Assembly: GCF_013283795.1 (NCBI RefSeq)
Contig: NZ_JABSOD010000003.1
Coordinates: forward strand, 186,001 to 250,000
DNA: 64,000 bases
Direction of reading: 5' to 3'
DNA from: Rheinheimera lutimaris
GTDB taxonomy: Bacteria; Pseudomonadota; Gammaproteobacteria; Enterobacterales; Alteromonadaceae
A program made the position numbers and the translations under genes. The notes under the pieces were generated by a model. The model did not search any database, had not been told where the DNA came from, and saw only the letters and a program-made list of their open reading frames with translations. Each line of letters opens with the position of its first letter. Within the stretch, counting starts at the first letter, position 1. Shown in pieces: positions 17,736 through 26,340 of the stretch.

Positions 17736-17751
17736 TTTACCGGGGATTAGT

Positions 17752-18972
17752 ATGCAAACCATCAACACCTCTGCAACGCCGGACAGTGGCGGGAATGTAA
17801 GTAGCTGGGCGCTTCCTGCATTGACCTTTCTGTTCTTTATTTGGGGCTTTATTACCTGCCTGAATGATATTTTGATCCCGCATTTAAAAGCGGTATTCGA
17901 TCTAAACTATACCCAGGCAATGCTAATCCAGTTCTGCTTTTTCGGTGCCTATTTTCTGGTGTCTTTACCGGCCGGTGCATTAATAAACCGCGTTGGCTAC
18001 CAAAAAGGCATTGTGCTTGGTCTGACCATAGCCGGCATCGGTACCTTGAACTTTCTGCCTGCAGCCAGCTTTCACAGTTATGCCTGGTTTTTGGCAGCGC
18101 TGTTTGTTTTGGCTTCAGGTATTACCATTTTACAAGTGGCAGCAAATCCTTACGTTACGGTGCTGGGTAGTGAGAAAACGGCATCCAGCCGTTTAACGAT
18201 GACGCAAGCGTTTAACTCTTTAGGCACTACGGTGGCACCGTTATTTGGGGCACTTTTGATTCTGAGTGAGTTTAAAGCCGGCGACGATGCCGGTTCGGTA
18301 CAATTACCTTATTTGATACTCACTGTTGCACTGTTTGCCGTCGCGTTCATTTTCTCCAGGTTAAATTTGCCGGTAGTGAGAAATACCACTGCGGCTGAGA
18401 AAATTGCGCTGCGTGAGTTACTGCCATTTAAACATTTACTGTTAGGTGCGGTAGGAATTTTTGTTTATGTGGGTGCAGAAGTGGCCATTGGCTCCACCAT
18501 AGTGAATTTTATTGGTTTGCCGGAAGTTGCCGGATTAAAAGAGTCTGAAGCAGCACACTATGTAGCGTGGTATTGGGGCGGAGCCATGATTGGCCGGTTT
18601 GTCGGTGCGGTATTAATGCAGCGCATAAACGCCGGTTTGTTGCTGGCTTTTAACGCTGTTGCGGCAATAGTGCTGTTAATCGTTGCTATGACATCGTTAG
18701 GCAGTGTGGGGTTGTGGGCGTTGTTGGCTATTGGTTTAGCAAACTCTATTATGTTTCCAACTATCTTCAGCCTGGCGTTGCAGGGGCTTGATAAATATAC
18801 CGGCCAGGGCGCCGGCTTGTTGTGCCTTGCTATCGTGGGTGGTGCTATCGTACCGGTGTTACAAGGTATGATGGCAGACAGCTTGGGTTTAGTGTTGTCA
18901 TATATGCTGCCGTTGTTATGCTACATCTTTATTGTGTTTTACGGATTAAGCGGCCATAAAGTTAAGCGCTAG
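17752..18972 (+). CDS. Sugar MFS transporter (GluP/FucP family)
   Basis: This 406-residue inner-membrane protein has about twelve membrane segments. FFIWGFITCLNDILIPHLKAVFDL is the hallmark opening of the fucose/glucose-galactose:proton symporters, followed by FGAYFLVSLPAGALINRVGYQKG and the AANPYVTVLG motif. It begins at the ATG at 17752 behind GGGGA; the upstream in-frame TTG overlaps the hairpin. It follows the GH3 gene directly and ends at a strong terminator. I infer uptake of glucose released by GH3, complementing the oligosaccharide carrier encoded on the other arm of the locus. Confidence 0.9.
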   Translation: MQTINTSATPDSGGNVSSWALPALTFLFFIWGFITCLNDILIPHLKAVFDLNYTQAMLIQFCFFGAYFLVSLPAGALINRVGYQKGIVLGLTIAGIGTLNFLPAASFHSYAWFLAALFVLASGITILQVAANPYVTVLGSEKTASSRLTMTQAFNSLGTTVAPLFGALLILSEFKAGDDAGSVQLPYLILTVALFAVAFIFSRLNLPVVRNTTAAEKIALRELLPFKHLLLGAVGIFVYVGAEVAIGSTIVNFIGLPEVAGLKESEAAHYVAWYWGGAMIGRFVGAVLMQRINAGLLLAFNAVAAIVLLIVAMTSLGSVGLWALLAIGLANSIMFPTIFSLALQGLDKYTGQGAGLLCLAIVGGAIVPVLQGMMADSLGLVLSYMLPLLCYIFIVFYGLSGHKVKR

Positions 18973-18980
18973 CAGCTCAG

Positions 18981-19028
18981 GAGCAGATTGGTTTTCCTGC
19001 GAGGCAATCAATCTGCTCTGTTTTTTTG
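18981..19028 (+). terminator. Rho-independent terminator after the GH3/transporter operon
   Basis: GAGCAGATTG pairs perfectly with CAATCTGCTC across an 18-base loop and is followed by TGTTTTTTT. Confidence 0.85.
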
Positions 19029-19091
19029 CTACAACACCCAGTTGTAGTCAGGCGCATTTAGGCCGTGTTCCCTTAACCATATTTGACAAAA

Positions 19092-19135
19092 TGACTGCTG
19101 GTCACTAACCTCTGAGAATAAATGACCGCCAGTCA
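19092..19135. promoter_or_regulatory. Paired TetR-type operators upstream of the aldehyde dehydrogenase
   Basis: Two palindromes of form TGAC-N5-GTCA occur at 19092-19104 (TGACTGCTGGTCA) and 19123-19135 (TGACCGCCAGTCA). Their centres are 31 bases apart, about three helical turns, placing both on one DNA face. The TetR gene two genes down is the likely ligand-responsive binder, giving autoregulation. Confidence 0.75.
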
Positions 19136-19149
19136 CTTTGAGGTTTAGC

Positions 19150-20610
19150 ATGCACCAGCCCGTCAACGATAGCGCTGCAGATCCGGCCGCGCAACACCCT
19201 GCTTTTACGCAATTTGCCGATTGTTTGGCGCAGCAGCGCCTGGCTTACCATGCTAACCCGGTGCCTGCGCTGCAACAGCGTCTGGCAGATTTAGATGCGT
19301 TAAAGGCGTTAGTTCGCGACAACGAGGCGGCTTTAGTTGCGGCAGTAAATGCCGATTACGGCAGCCGATGCCGCTTTGAAACGCGCTTTTCGGAAATTTT
19401 AATGGTGCTGGAAGATATTGCCCGCACGAAAAAACAATTGAAAAAATGGCTGAAGCCACAACAGCGCCATATTGACCGCTTACTGTTTCCTACCTCGCGT
19501 TGTGTTGTGTTGCCGCAGCCATTGGGCGTGGTCGGCGTTATAGTACCGTGGAACTTTCCGATAATGCTATCGCTGGCACCGCTGGTTTCCATCTTCGCTG
19601 CCGGCAACCGCGCTATGGTAAAAATGTCAGAAAACTCAGAGCATTTGGCGCAATTGCTTATTAAGCTGGTGCCACAGTATTTTCCGGTTGAAAAATTGCA
19701 GATTTTTGCTGATAACGCCGGCAGTGGTCCGGCATTTTCCGCTCAGCCGTTTGACCATTTATTTTTTACCGGCTCGGCACAAACCGGGCGTGCGGTAATG
19801 GCCAGTGCTGCGAGAAACCTCACGCCGGTAACGCTGGAGCTGGGGGGGAAATCACCGGCGGTGGTGGCAGCTGATTTTCCGCTGGAAAAAGCCGTAGATC
19901 GTATTATCTGGGCTAAAGCATTTAATGCCGGCCAAATTTGTACCAACGTCGACTACTTGTTTTTGCCGGAAGGCAGTGAAGCGCAATTTACTGCGCTGGC
20001 GCTTAAGCTGGTGGCGCAGCGCTATCCGGATATCAACCACAACGACTACACCGCCATCATCGATGACCGGGCTTACAACCGCTTGCAACAAACGTTGGAC
20101 GATGCCGTTGCCAAAGGCGCCACTGCAGTAAACCTGATGCCGGATCAGACGCCGGAAGCGGGGTTGCGCAAATTCCCGCTTACGCTGCTGTTTAACGTTA
20201 GCGATGACATGCTGGTGATGCAGCGAGAGATTTTTGGCCCGTTATTGCCGGTTAAAAGTTACCGCACTGCCGCTGATGTCATCAGTTATATCAACAGCAA
20301 GCCCCGGCCGTTGGCGTTTTACCCGTTTACACATGACAAAGCGTTGCAGCAGCAATATCTGGAACAGGTGATGTCCGGTGGCGTTACGTTGAACCACGCC
20401 ATTTTGCATGTCGGCCAACACGATTTACCGTTTGGCGGTATCGGCCAAAGCGGCATGGGCCATTATCATGGTTACGAAGGGTTTTTAACCTTCAGCAAGC
20501 TCAGGCCGGTGTTTTATCAGGGCGCTTATAACAGTGTGGCAATGTTGTTGCCGCCATACGGTAAGCTGGTGCATAAACTAACCGACTGGCTGATTAAGTT
20601 AAAAGGCTGA
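19150..20610 (+). CDS. calB: NAD(P)-dependent aldehyde dehydrogenase (coniferyl aldehyde dehydrogenase type)
   Basis: This 486-residue cytoplasmic enzyme oxidises an aldehyde to its acid. VIVPWNFPIMLSLAP is the cofactor-domain signature, VTLELGGKSPAVV carries the general-base Glu, and FNAGQICTNVDY carries the catalytic Cys. The C terminus (LPFGGIGQSGMGHYHGYEGF) fits the coniferyl aldehyde dehydrogenase subgroup, which also includes long-chain and aromatic aldehyde enzymes. The ATG at 19150 follows GAGG; TTG at 19138 is the alternative. It shares an operon with the TetR gene two bases downstream and has two operators just upstream, suggesting induction by the aldehyde or a related aromatic/fatty compound. 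The substrate name is only the best family match. Confidence 0.85.
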   Translation: MHQPVNDSAADPAAQHPAFTQFADCLAQQRLAYHANPVPALQQRLADLDALKALVRDNEAALVAAVNADYGSRCRFETRFSEILMVLEDIARTKKQLKKWLKPQQRHIDRLLFPTSRCVVLPQPLGVVGVIVPWNFPIMLSLAPLVSIFAAGNRAMVKMSENSEHLAQLLIKLVPQYFPVEKLQIFADNAGSGPAFSAQPFDHLFFTGSAQTGRAVMASAARNLTPVTLELGGKSPAVVAADFPLEKAVDRIIWAKAFNAGQICTNVDYLFLPEGSEAQFTALALKLVAQRYPDINHNDYTAIIDDRAYNRLQQTLDDAVAKGATAVNLMPDQTPEAGLRKFPLTLLFNVSDDMLVMQREIFGPLLPVKSYRTAADVISYINSKPRPLAFYPFTHDKALQQQYLEQVMSGGVTLNHAILHVGQHDLPFGGIGQSGMGHYHGYEGFLTFSKLRPVFYQGAYNSVAMLLPPYGKLVHKLTDWLIKLKG

Positions 20611-20612
20611 AT

Positions 20613-21260
20613 ATGAAACAAAATGCCATCAGCGCAGAGGCGAAATTGCAGCGGCGGGCCGATTTTCTCAGTACCGCGCGGCGTTTGTTCTTACAGCAAC
20701 AACGTTTACCCACTGTGGCCGATATTGCCGCTGATGCCGGTCTGGCCAAGGGCACCGTATACCGCTACTTTCAGAGTAAGGAGCAGATATTCCTCGCGCT
20801 GCTGGCGCAAGACTTTGCTGAATTGTTCACTGCGTTGGACCAGCTGATTACGCAGCTACCGCGGCCTTTACCGCAGGCGGCAGCGCCTTTTGCCGAAGGT
20901 TATCTTAAGCTGCTGCAACAATCACCGACCTTACTGCCGTTGCTGGCTTTGCTGAGTGCTGTACTGGAGCAAAACCTGCCGCAGCCGCAGTTGCTGGCGT
21001 TTAAACAACAGCTGGCACAGGCACTGGACGCGCTGGGCGCAAAACTGGCGGCGCGTTTTCCCACCCTGAGCCCTGTCCGTGCCAGCCAGCTATTGCTGCA
21101 CAGCTATGCACTAACGCTGGGGCTGTATCAAAGCACACAGTTGCCTGCTGCAGTAAAAACGTTAGTGCAGCAAGCGGGGTTGGCGCAATTGCAGTGGGAT
21201 TTTAGCGCTGAGCTGACAGCGGCTCTGCGCCGGTTATGGTTGGGCGCGGCGCAGGAATAA
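20613..21260 (+). CDS. TetR-family transcriptional regulator
   Basis: This 215-residue one-component repressor has a helix-turn-helix at about residues 30-55 (PTVADIAADAGLAKGTVYRYFQSKEQIF) and a helical, ligand-binding C-terminal domain rich in Leu and Gln. It begins two bases after the aldehyde dehydrogenase stop codon, so the two are co-expressed. The phased TGAC-N5-GTCA palindromes upstream of the operon are its probable sites. The ligand is not evident from sequence. It ends four bases from the convergent aldo/keto reductase gene. Confidence 0.88.
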   Translation: MKQNAISAEAKLQRRADFLSTARRLFLQQQRLPTVADIAADAGLAKGTVYRYFQSKEQIFLALLAQDFAELFTALDQLITQLPRPLPQAAAPFAEGYLKLLQQSPTLLPLLALLSAVLEQNLPQPQLLAFKQQLAQALDALGAKLAARFPTLSPVRASQLLLHSYALTLGLYQSTQLPAAVKTLVQQAGLAQLQWDFSAELTAALRRLWLGAAQE

Positions 21261-21264
21261 ACCG

Positions 21265-22242
21265 CTAGGGTAAGGCGCGACCGCGCGCGGCCAGATACAG
21301 TGCATACCAGTGTTCACGGCTTAGCTGTACTTTGGTCGCCTGAGCACAGGCGTTAATACGCTGAATATTAGTGGTGCCGATTACCGGTTGAATATTGGCC
21401 GGGTGGCGCATTAACCAGCCCAGTACAATCGCTTCTTTGCTGACCTGATATTCTGCCGCTAATTGCGCCACCAGTTCGGCCGTAGCACGAATATTCGCCG
21501 CGGCATCAGCGACATCTTTACCGCTGAACAAACCCTGGCTTAAACTGCCCCAGGCTTGCAGCTGTATTTTGTTGCGGCGACAGTATTCAATAGTGCCGCT
21601 ACTGAAATTAACCCCCGGCTCGCCGCTGCAACCGGCTGTAGTGCCTTCATCCAACCATGCCAGATGGCTTAAGCTCAGCTCCAACTGATTTGCCACCAAC
21701 GGAATAGGCAGCGCGTCCTGCAGCAGCGCCATTTGGTGTTGCTGCATATTCGATACACCAAAATGGCCTACTTTACCGCTTTGCTGTAACTGCAAAAACG
21801 CCGCAGCGACCTCTTCCGGCTCCATCAACGGATCCGGCCGGTGTAACAGCAACAGATCTAACTGCTCAATGTTAAGCCGCGATAAAATATTGTCCACCGA
21901 CTGCAGGATCCAATCAGCTGAGAAATCATAGCGCTGTGGTGTGGCGTTATCAGCAAAGCGAATGCCGCATTTAGACTGCAGGCTGATTTGCTCACGCAGC
22001 TGTGGCCGCTGTTGCAGCACCTTGCCAAACACCTGCTCAGCTTTGCCGTGGGTATAAATATCTGCATGGTCAAATACACAAATACCGGCTGCAAGGGCAG
22101 CGTCGACCGCAGCATGGGCTTGTTGTACATCGGCATTACTTATAGGCTCGCGGCTCCAACCGCCGCCTAAACCCATACAGCCAAATACCAGCGGACTGTT
22201 GCGGCTTATATAGTGCGCCAGTGGATATTTGTTACCTGACAT
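21265..22242 (-). CDS. Aldo/keto reductase (YdhF-like)
   Basis: This 325-residue NADPH-dependent oxidoreductase has a TIM-barrel fold. The catalytic tetrad can be read as Asp in FDHADIY, Tyr in DIYTHGKAE, Lys in LQSKCGIRF and His in LLLLHRPDPL. The C-terminal cofactor signature (GTTNIQRINACAQATKVQLSREHWYALY) resembles E. coli YdhF. Members reduce aldehydes and ketones, often without a known natural substrate. It is transcribed alone, convergent with the TetR gene. The neighbouring aldehyde dehydrogenase may hint at shared aldehyde handling, but they are not in one operon. Confidence 0.87.
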   Translation of the reverse strand: MSGNKYPLAHYISRNSPLVFGCMGLGGGWSREPISNADVQQAHAAVDAALAAGICVFDHADIYTHGKAEQVFGKVLQQRPQLREQISLQSKCGIRFADNATPQRYDFSADWILQSVDNILSRLNIEQLDLLLLHRPDPLMEPEEVAAAFLQLQQSGKVGHFGVSNMQQHQMALLQDALPIPLVANQLELSLSHLAWLDEGTTAGCSGEPGVNFSSGTIEYCRRNKIQLQAWGSLSQGLFSGKDVADAAANIRATAELVAQLAAEYQVSKEAIVLGWLMRHPANIQPVIGTTNIQRINACAQATKVQLSREHWYALYLAARGRALP

Positions 22243-22338
22243 AGCAAATCCTGTAGTAGTAAATAAAAACCGGGTGTCTGGGCCGGTAAGGTGGAGCAGA
22301 GTGTGACAAAATTGCAGGGCGACAGCAATTGATCTGAG

Positions 22339-24399
22339 TTAATGCGACTGTATCAGCGGCAGACGATAAATATCGCCTTGCAGTTCGCGGTAGCGCACAA
22401 ATACTGTCTTACCATGACGTACGCTAAAATGCCGGACAAACCTGCCGGGTTCAGCCAGGTGTAGTGTGTTGTCGCCGTTAACCAGATTAAAGCGGTAAAT
22501 ACCCTGACCGGGCACGTAGTAATACAAGTTATTTCGATCAATATGCCAGTTCAGCCAGTTTATTTTGTCAAACTGTGCCAACAGCAACTGTTCGTTGCCG
22601 GAAGGCAAATCCTTGTACCAGAGGCCGTCCTGATGATACTTGCTGAAATACAATTTTCCCTGCCAAATGCGGCCGCTGTAGCCGCCATGAGTTGTGAGTT
22701 TTTGTTCGGTATTATTGGCTGTATTATATAGCCATAACTGCCAGTCACCATCGCGCTGACTGCTGTATAATACAGTGTTGTTGTCTGGTCCCCAATTTGC
22801 TATGCCAACTTGTTTATCGGCAGTTAGCAGCGTTTGCAGCTTAGCATTGCTAATGTCCACACTGTAGGCGGCACCGTCTTTACTAAATAACAAATGGTTA
22901 TCATCTGCTGACCACTCCGGGCGGATAAAACCCGGTTGACCGGGTAATTCACTTAGTAATTGTTCAGTACCATCTGCTAGTTGCAACCACAGCTGTTCGT
23001 GGCCCTGACGGGTGCTGAGAAAAGCCAGTTGTGTCGCGTCATGCGACAGACGCGGCATAGTATCCGGCCGCGAGCTGTTAATGCGCGCCTCAGCACCTGC
23101 ACCTGGGGCGATGTGCCAGATGTCAGCACTTAACCCGGCGGTAGTGAAATACAGCGTATCGTTGCTGGCAACCACAAAGGAAGTAACCGGGTCGGCCGCC
23201 TGATACAACGGCGTTAACTTAGCTGTTGGCAGGTGATACTGGTACAGCATCTGGCCGGCACTGAGCAACAGTATCTGTTGGTTATACCAGGTTAGCGCAG
23301 TCGCCCGCAGCGGCAATGGCTGCGTTTGAATGATGCTGCCACTATTAGGGTCCAGCAGCAGTAATTCACTCCTATCTGCCGTGGTGTAACGTAGCAGGGC
23401 CAACTGCTGAGCTGACGCGGCTACGGCAATATCCCCCAGGCCGGCGTAATTCGCTGGCGGCAAGGTTAGCTGGCGCACCGCCGCGCTGGCGATATGTAAC
23501 TGATAAATCTGATACGGCTGAGTTTTATCTGTGCGTTGGCGAAAATACAATGTCTTGCCATCCGGGTGCCAGCTTAACAACGGCGTATTATCGGTTGGGC
23601 AATGATGTAACAACCGGCTTGTCGTCTGCTGCTCTGTTGTTGGCTGCGGTAGTATCGGCTGCAGCATCAATTGACAGCCTCCGGCAGCCAGGCGCACATA
23701 AGCAAACTGGCTGCCATCCGGGCTTATTGCCGCGTTACGGCTCTCCTGCTCTGCAGGCGTCAACACCCTGTGATTATTATCCGTTAGCCTGTGCAGCCAA
23801 ATCTGCTGATGGCCATTATCTGCCTGGCGCTGATACAACAATACCGTAGCAGCGTTATTTATACTAAGCTGGCTTTCCACACCGTTAAAACTGCTTTGTG
23901 GCGCTACATGCCCGGCCTTGACGTGTGGCACCTCTTTGGTAATAAACCACCATGCAATCACTGCGATTGCTGTGAGCAGTGGTAGCAATAACACCGCATA
24001 AAAGCGATGACGCCGGGCGACCGGCGCGGCCGCTGCCGCGTGCGGCACGGCTGCGTCTGTGCCTGCCCGGGTATTGGCCGCTACCAACAAACGATAACCC
24101 AGTTTCGGCATTGTCTCTATATAGTCGGTGTGTTGATCCAGGCTGGCTAAGGCTTTGCGCAACATCGACACTGCACGGTTAATTGCACTATCGCTGACAA
24201 TACGCCCCTGCCATACCTTAGCAATCAGCGTATCACGGCTGACTACCTGCCCCGCGTCCTGCAACAAGCACAATAGCAACTGATGCTGACGCGGCTCCAG
24301 ATAGAGCTGCTTATCAGCATTACTAAGTTGGCGCTGGTTGGCGTCATAGTGTAGCGGCCCCAGCTGCCAAAGGCATGCTGCGGCTAACAGTGTTGTCAT
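22339..24399 (-). CDS. CadC-like membrane regulator with a periplasmic beta-propeller
   Basis: This 686-residue one-component sensor has an OmpR-type winged helix at residues 10-107 (LEPRQHQLLLCLLQDAGQVVSRDTLI, MLRKALASL, ETMPKLGYRLL), a single membrane segment at about 132-152 (VLLLPLLTAIAVIAWWF), and a periplasmic half with repeated TolB/PD40-type blades such as AISPDGSQFAYV, LLSWHPDGKTLYF, PEWSADDNHLLFS. In this architecture a periplasmic signal alters DNA binding at the membrane. It is divergent from the two-domain hydrolase lipoprotein across 106 bases, so that gene is the most likely target. The signal is unknown. Confidence 0.85.
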   Translation of the reverse strand: MTTLLAAACLWQLGPLHYDANQRQLSNADKQLYLEPRQHQLLLCLLQDAGQVVSRDTLIAKVWQGRIVSDSAINRAVSMLRKALASLDQHTDYIETMPKLGYRLLVAANTRAGTDAAVPHAAAAAPVARRHRFYAVLLLPLLTAIAVIAWWFITKEVPHVKAGHVAPQSSFNGVESQLSINNAATVLLYQRQADNGHQQIWLHRLTDNNHRVLTPAEQESRNAAISPDGSQFAYVRLAAGGCQLMLQPILPQPTTEQQTTSRLLHHCPTDNTPLLSWHPDGKTLYFRQRTDKTQPYQIYQLHIASAAVRQLTLPPANYAGLGDIAVAASAQQLALLRYTTADRSELLLLDPNSGSIIQTQPLPLRATALTWYNQQILLLSAGQMLYQYHLPTAKLTPLYQAADPVTSFVVASNDTLYFTTAGLSADIWHIAPGAGAEARINSSRPDTMPRLSHDATQLAFLSTRQGHEQLWLQLADGTEQLLSELPGQPGFIRPEWSADDNHLLFSKDGAAYSVDISNAKLQTLLTADKQVGIANWGPDNNTVLYSSQRDGDWQLWLYNTANNTEQKLTTHGGYSGRIWQGKLYFSKYHQDGLWYKDLPSGNEQLLLAQFDKINWLNWHIDRNNLYYYVPGQGIYRFNLVNGDNTLHLAEPGRFVRHFSVRHGKTVFVRYRELQGDIYRLPLIQSH

Positions 24400-24505
24400 A
24401 AGGTGTCCGGTAAGCTTTTCATCACAAAATCATCAGTACTAAGGCCACGGCAAATCCGGGTTAGCGGCTTAAGCTTGCCATGCAATCGGTTAACAGGAAA
24501 CTAAT

Positions 24506-26314
24506 ATGAAACCGCATATAAAGACAATAGCCGCGATAATAATGCTGCTGACACTGCAAAGCTGTCAGTCTTCCGACAAAAAGCAAGACGATACCAACGC
24601 CACTGACCAGACTCAGCTCATCCAGCTGGGTGGTCGCAAGTATTGGCTGGCACTGCCAGACAATTACCAGCCGGCTAACAGTTACAAACTACTGCTGGCA
24701 TTTCACCACTCGGGCGGCCGGGGCAAGGAGATGCAGTCGCTTAGTCAGTTTGACAAAATCAGCAACGACTATATCGTCGCCTATCCCGAGTCAGAGCAGG
24801 TTGAGTGGAACGAAGGTTGCGAGTGCAATATTGCCCACCGGCTGGGCGCTGATGATTTGGGCTTTACCTCAAACATGATTGCCGAGATTCAGCAGCGGCA
24901 CAATGTAACGCCGGGCGAAGTTTATGCTGCCGGCTATTCTCAGGGCGGCCTGTTTGTGCAAAACCTGGCCTGCAATCTGCCGCACGCTTTTAAAGCTGTG
25001 GCCGTGGTCGCGGCACCCATGTCTATCCAACTGGCATCCAGTTGCGCCCCAACACAACCGGTATCAATGATGATGGTGCACGGCACGGCTGACCCGGTGC
25101 TGCCCTACAATGGCATGGTGCACAGCAACTTTGGTTTAATTAGCTCACCAGATGCTATCGCCTTGCTGGCAGAGAAAAACAGCAGCTTACCCTATGTGCT
25201 GCAAAAATCACTGCACGCCAACGTTAACCTGAGCAGCTACCATAATGGCAAACAGAAATTCCAGCTGTTTAGCATTAAAGACGGCGGCCACAACTGGCAG
25301 TTTGATGGTTTTGATACCAGCCGGAAAATTCTGAATTTTTTCGCCACGGTAGAGCAAGCCGAACTCCCTGAACACTCGCAACTGGTCAGTACTGAACAAG
25401 GACAATTCCATGTCCGCGCTATGGGGCTGAATAACCCCGGCCCGGCGGTAGTGTTATTGGCGGGGCCTAATTATAACTACCATAGTGACAGCGCTTGGTT
25501 TGCTGCTTTGCAGCCACTGTTGGCGCAGCAGTATCGGGTATATAGCATTGATCGGCTGGGCAATGCTTTTAGCAGCATTGCCGATACATTGTCATACCGT
25601 CGTTTTGCCGATGATCTGGCCGCTGTATTGCAGCAGCTGGAAGAGGAGCAAGTAACACTGGTGTCATTTTCAAGTGCCGGTATCAGTGCCCGTTGGTTTT
25701 ATCAGCAGTATCAACAGCAGTTTGATATTAAAGCCATGCTATATATCGATCCGGATATTCCTTTACCACACTCACTAAGCTTGTATCAGGGCTATCCGGC
25801 AGACTGGTATTTGGAAAATCTGCCTGCGTTATTACCGCATCTTGCCGCAGGTAACTGGACAGACAGAACGAAAGAGAAGCTGGAAACGGAATACAGTGAG
25901 ATAAAACAATTAGTGGCAGGGCATGACGTGCAAGTGGACTGGACCTACTTTGAACAAATTATGCAGCTACGCTTGCTTATTCCGCAGCAGCAGGCCCGTG
26001 CCAGAGAGATCGCTGCTTATATTGCAGATCTGGATGGTTATGCCGCACTGCCAATGGTAACAAGCATACCGGTAAGTGTGATTGACAGTGATTTTGAACA
26101 ACTGCAAATTGAGCAGGCAGCTAACGAGCCGGAGCTGGCAGCCGCACTGCTGCAGTGGCAACAAGAAGGAAGCAGCTGGAGCGCAGAGCAAGCATCTTTG
26201 TCTAATGGCCAATACATTGCGTTGGCTGATAGCGATCACCTGGTGCCATTACAGCAACCGCAGCAAATTAAGTCAGCGCTGGATTGGCTGTTTAACCAGA
26301 TGCAATTGCCGTAA
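24506..26314 (+). CDS. Two-domain alpha/beta hydrolase lipoprotein (esterase/depolymerase-like plus hydrolase)
   Basis: This 602-residue lipoprotein (lipobox LQSC, Cys20) contains two hydrolase domains. Domain 1 (about 38-285) resembles secreted polyhydroxybutyrate depolymerase/feruloyl-esterase-like LpqC proteins: AFHHSGGRGKEM (oxyanion region), nucleophile S145 in GYSQGG, acid in HGTADPVLPYNG, and His in DGGHNWQF. Domain 2 (about 295-600) is an alpha/beta hydrolase with VVLLAGPNYNYHSDSAWF, YSIDRLGNAFS, and a Ser in VSFSSAGIS where the usual first Gly of GxSxG is Ser; the final His may be in ADSDHLVPL. AGGAAA precedes the ATG. Neither substrate is identifiable. It is divergent from the CadC-like regulator gene, its probable controller. 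Confidence 0.8.
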   Translation: MKPHIKTIAAIIMLLTLQSCQSSDKKQDDTNATDQTQLIQLGGRKYWLALPDNYQPANSYKLLLAFHHSGGRGKEMQSLSQFDKISNDYIVAYPESEQVEWNEGCECNIAHRLGADDLGFTSNMIAEIQQRHNVTPGEVYAAGYSQGGLFVQNLACNLPHAFKAVAVVAAPMSIQLASSCAPTQPVSMMMVHGTADPVLPYNGMVHSNFGLISSPDAIALLAEKNSSLPYVLQKSLHANVNLSSYHNGKQKFQLFSIKDGGHNWQFDGFDTSRKILNFFATVEQAELPEHSQLVSTEQGQFHVRAMGLNNPGPAVVLLAGPNYNYHSDSAWFAALQPLLAQQYRVYSIDRLGNAFSSIADTLSYRRFADDLAAVLQQLEEEQVTLVSFSSAGISARWFYQQYQQQFDIKAMLYIDPDIPLPHSLSLYQGYPADWYLENLPALLPHLAAGNWTDRTKEKLETEYSEIKQLVAGHDVQVDWTYFEQIMQLRLLIPQQQARAREIAAYIADLDGYAALPMVTSIPVSVIDSDFEQLQIEQAANEPELAAALLQWQQEGSSWSAEQASLSNGQYIALADSDHLVPLQQPQQIKSALDWLFNQMQLP

Positions 26315-26340
26315 CAGTACTTTGCCGGTTAAGGCAGTTT

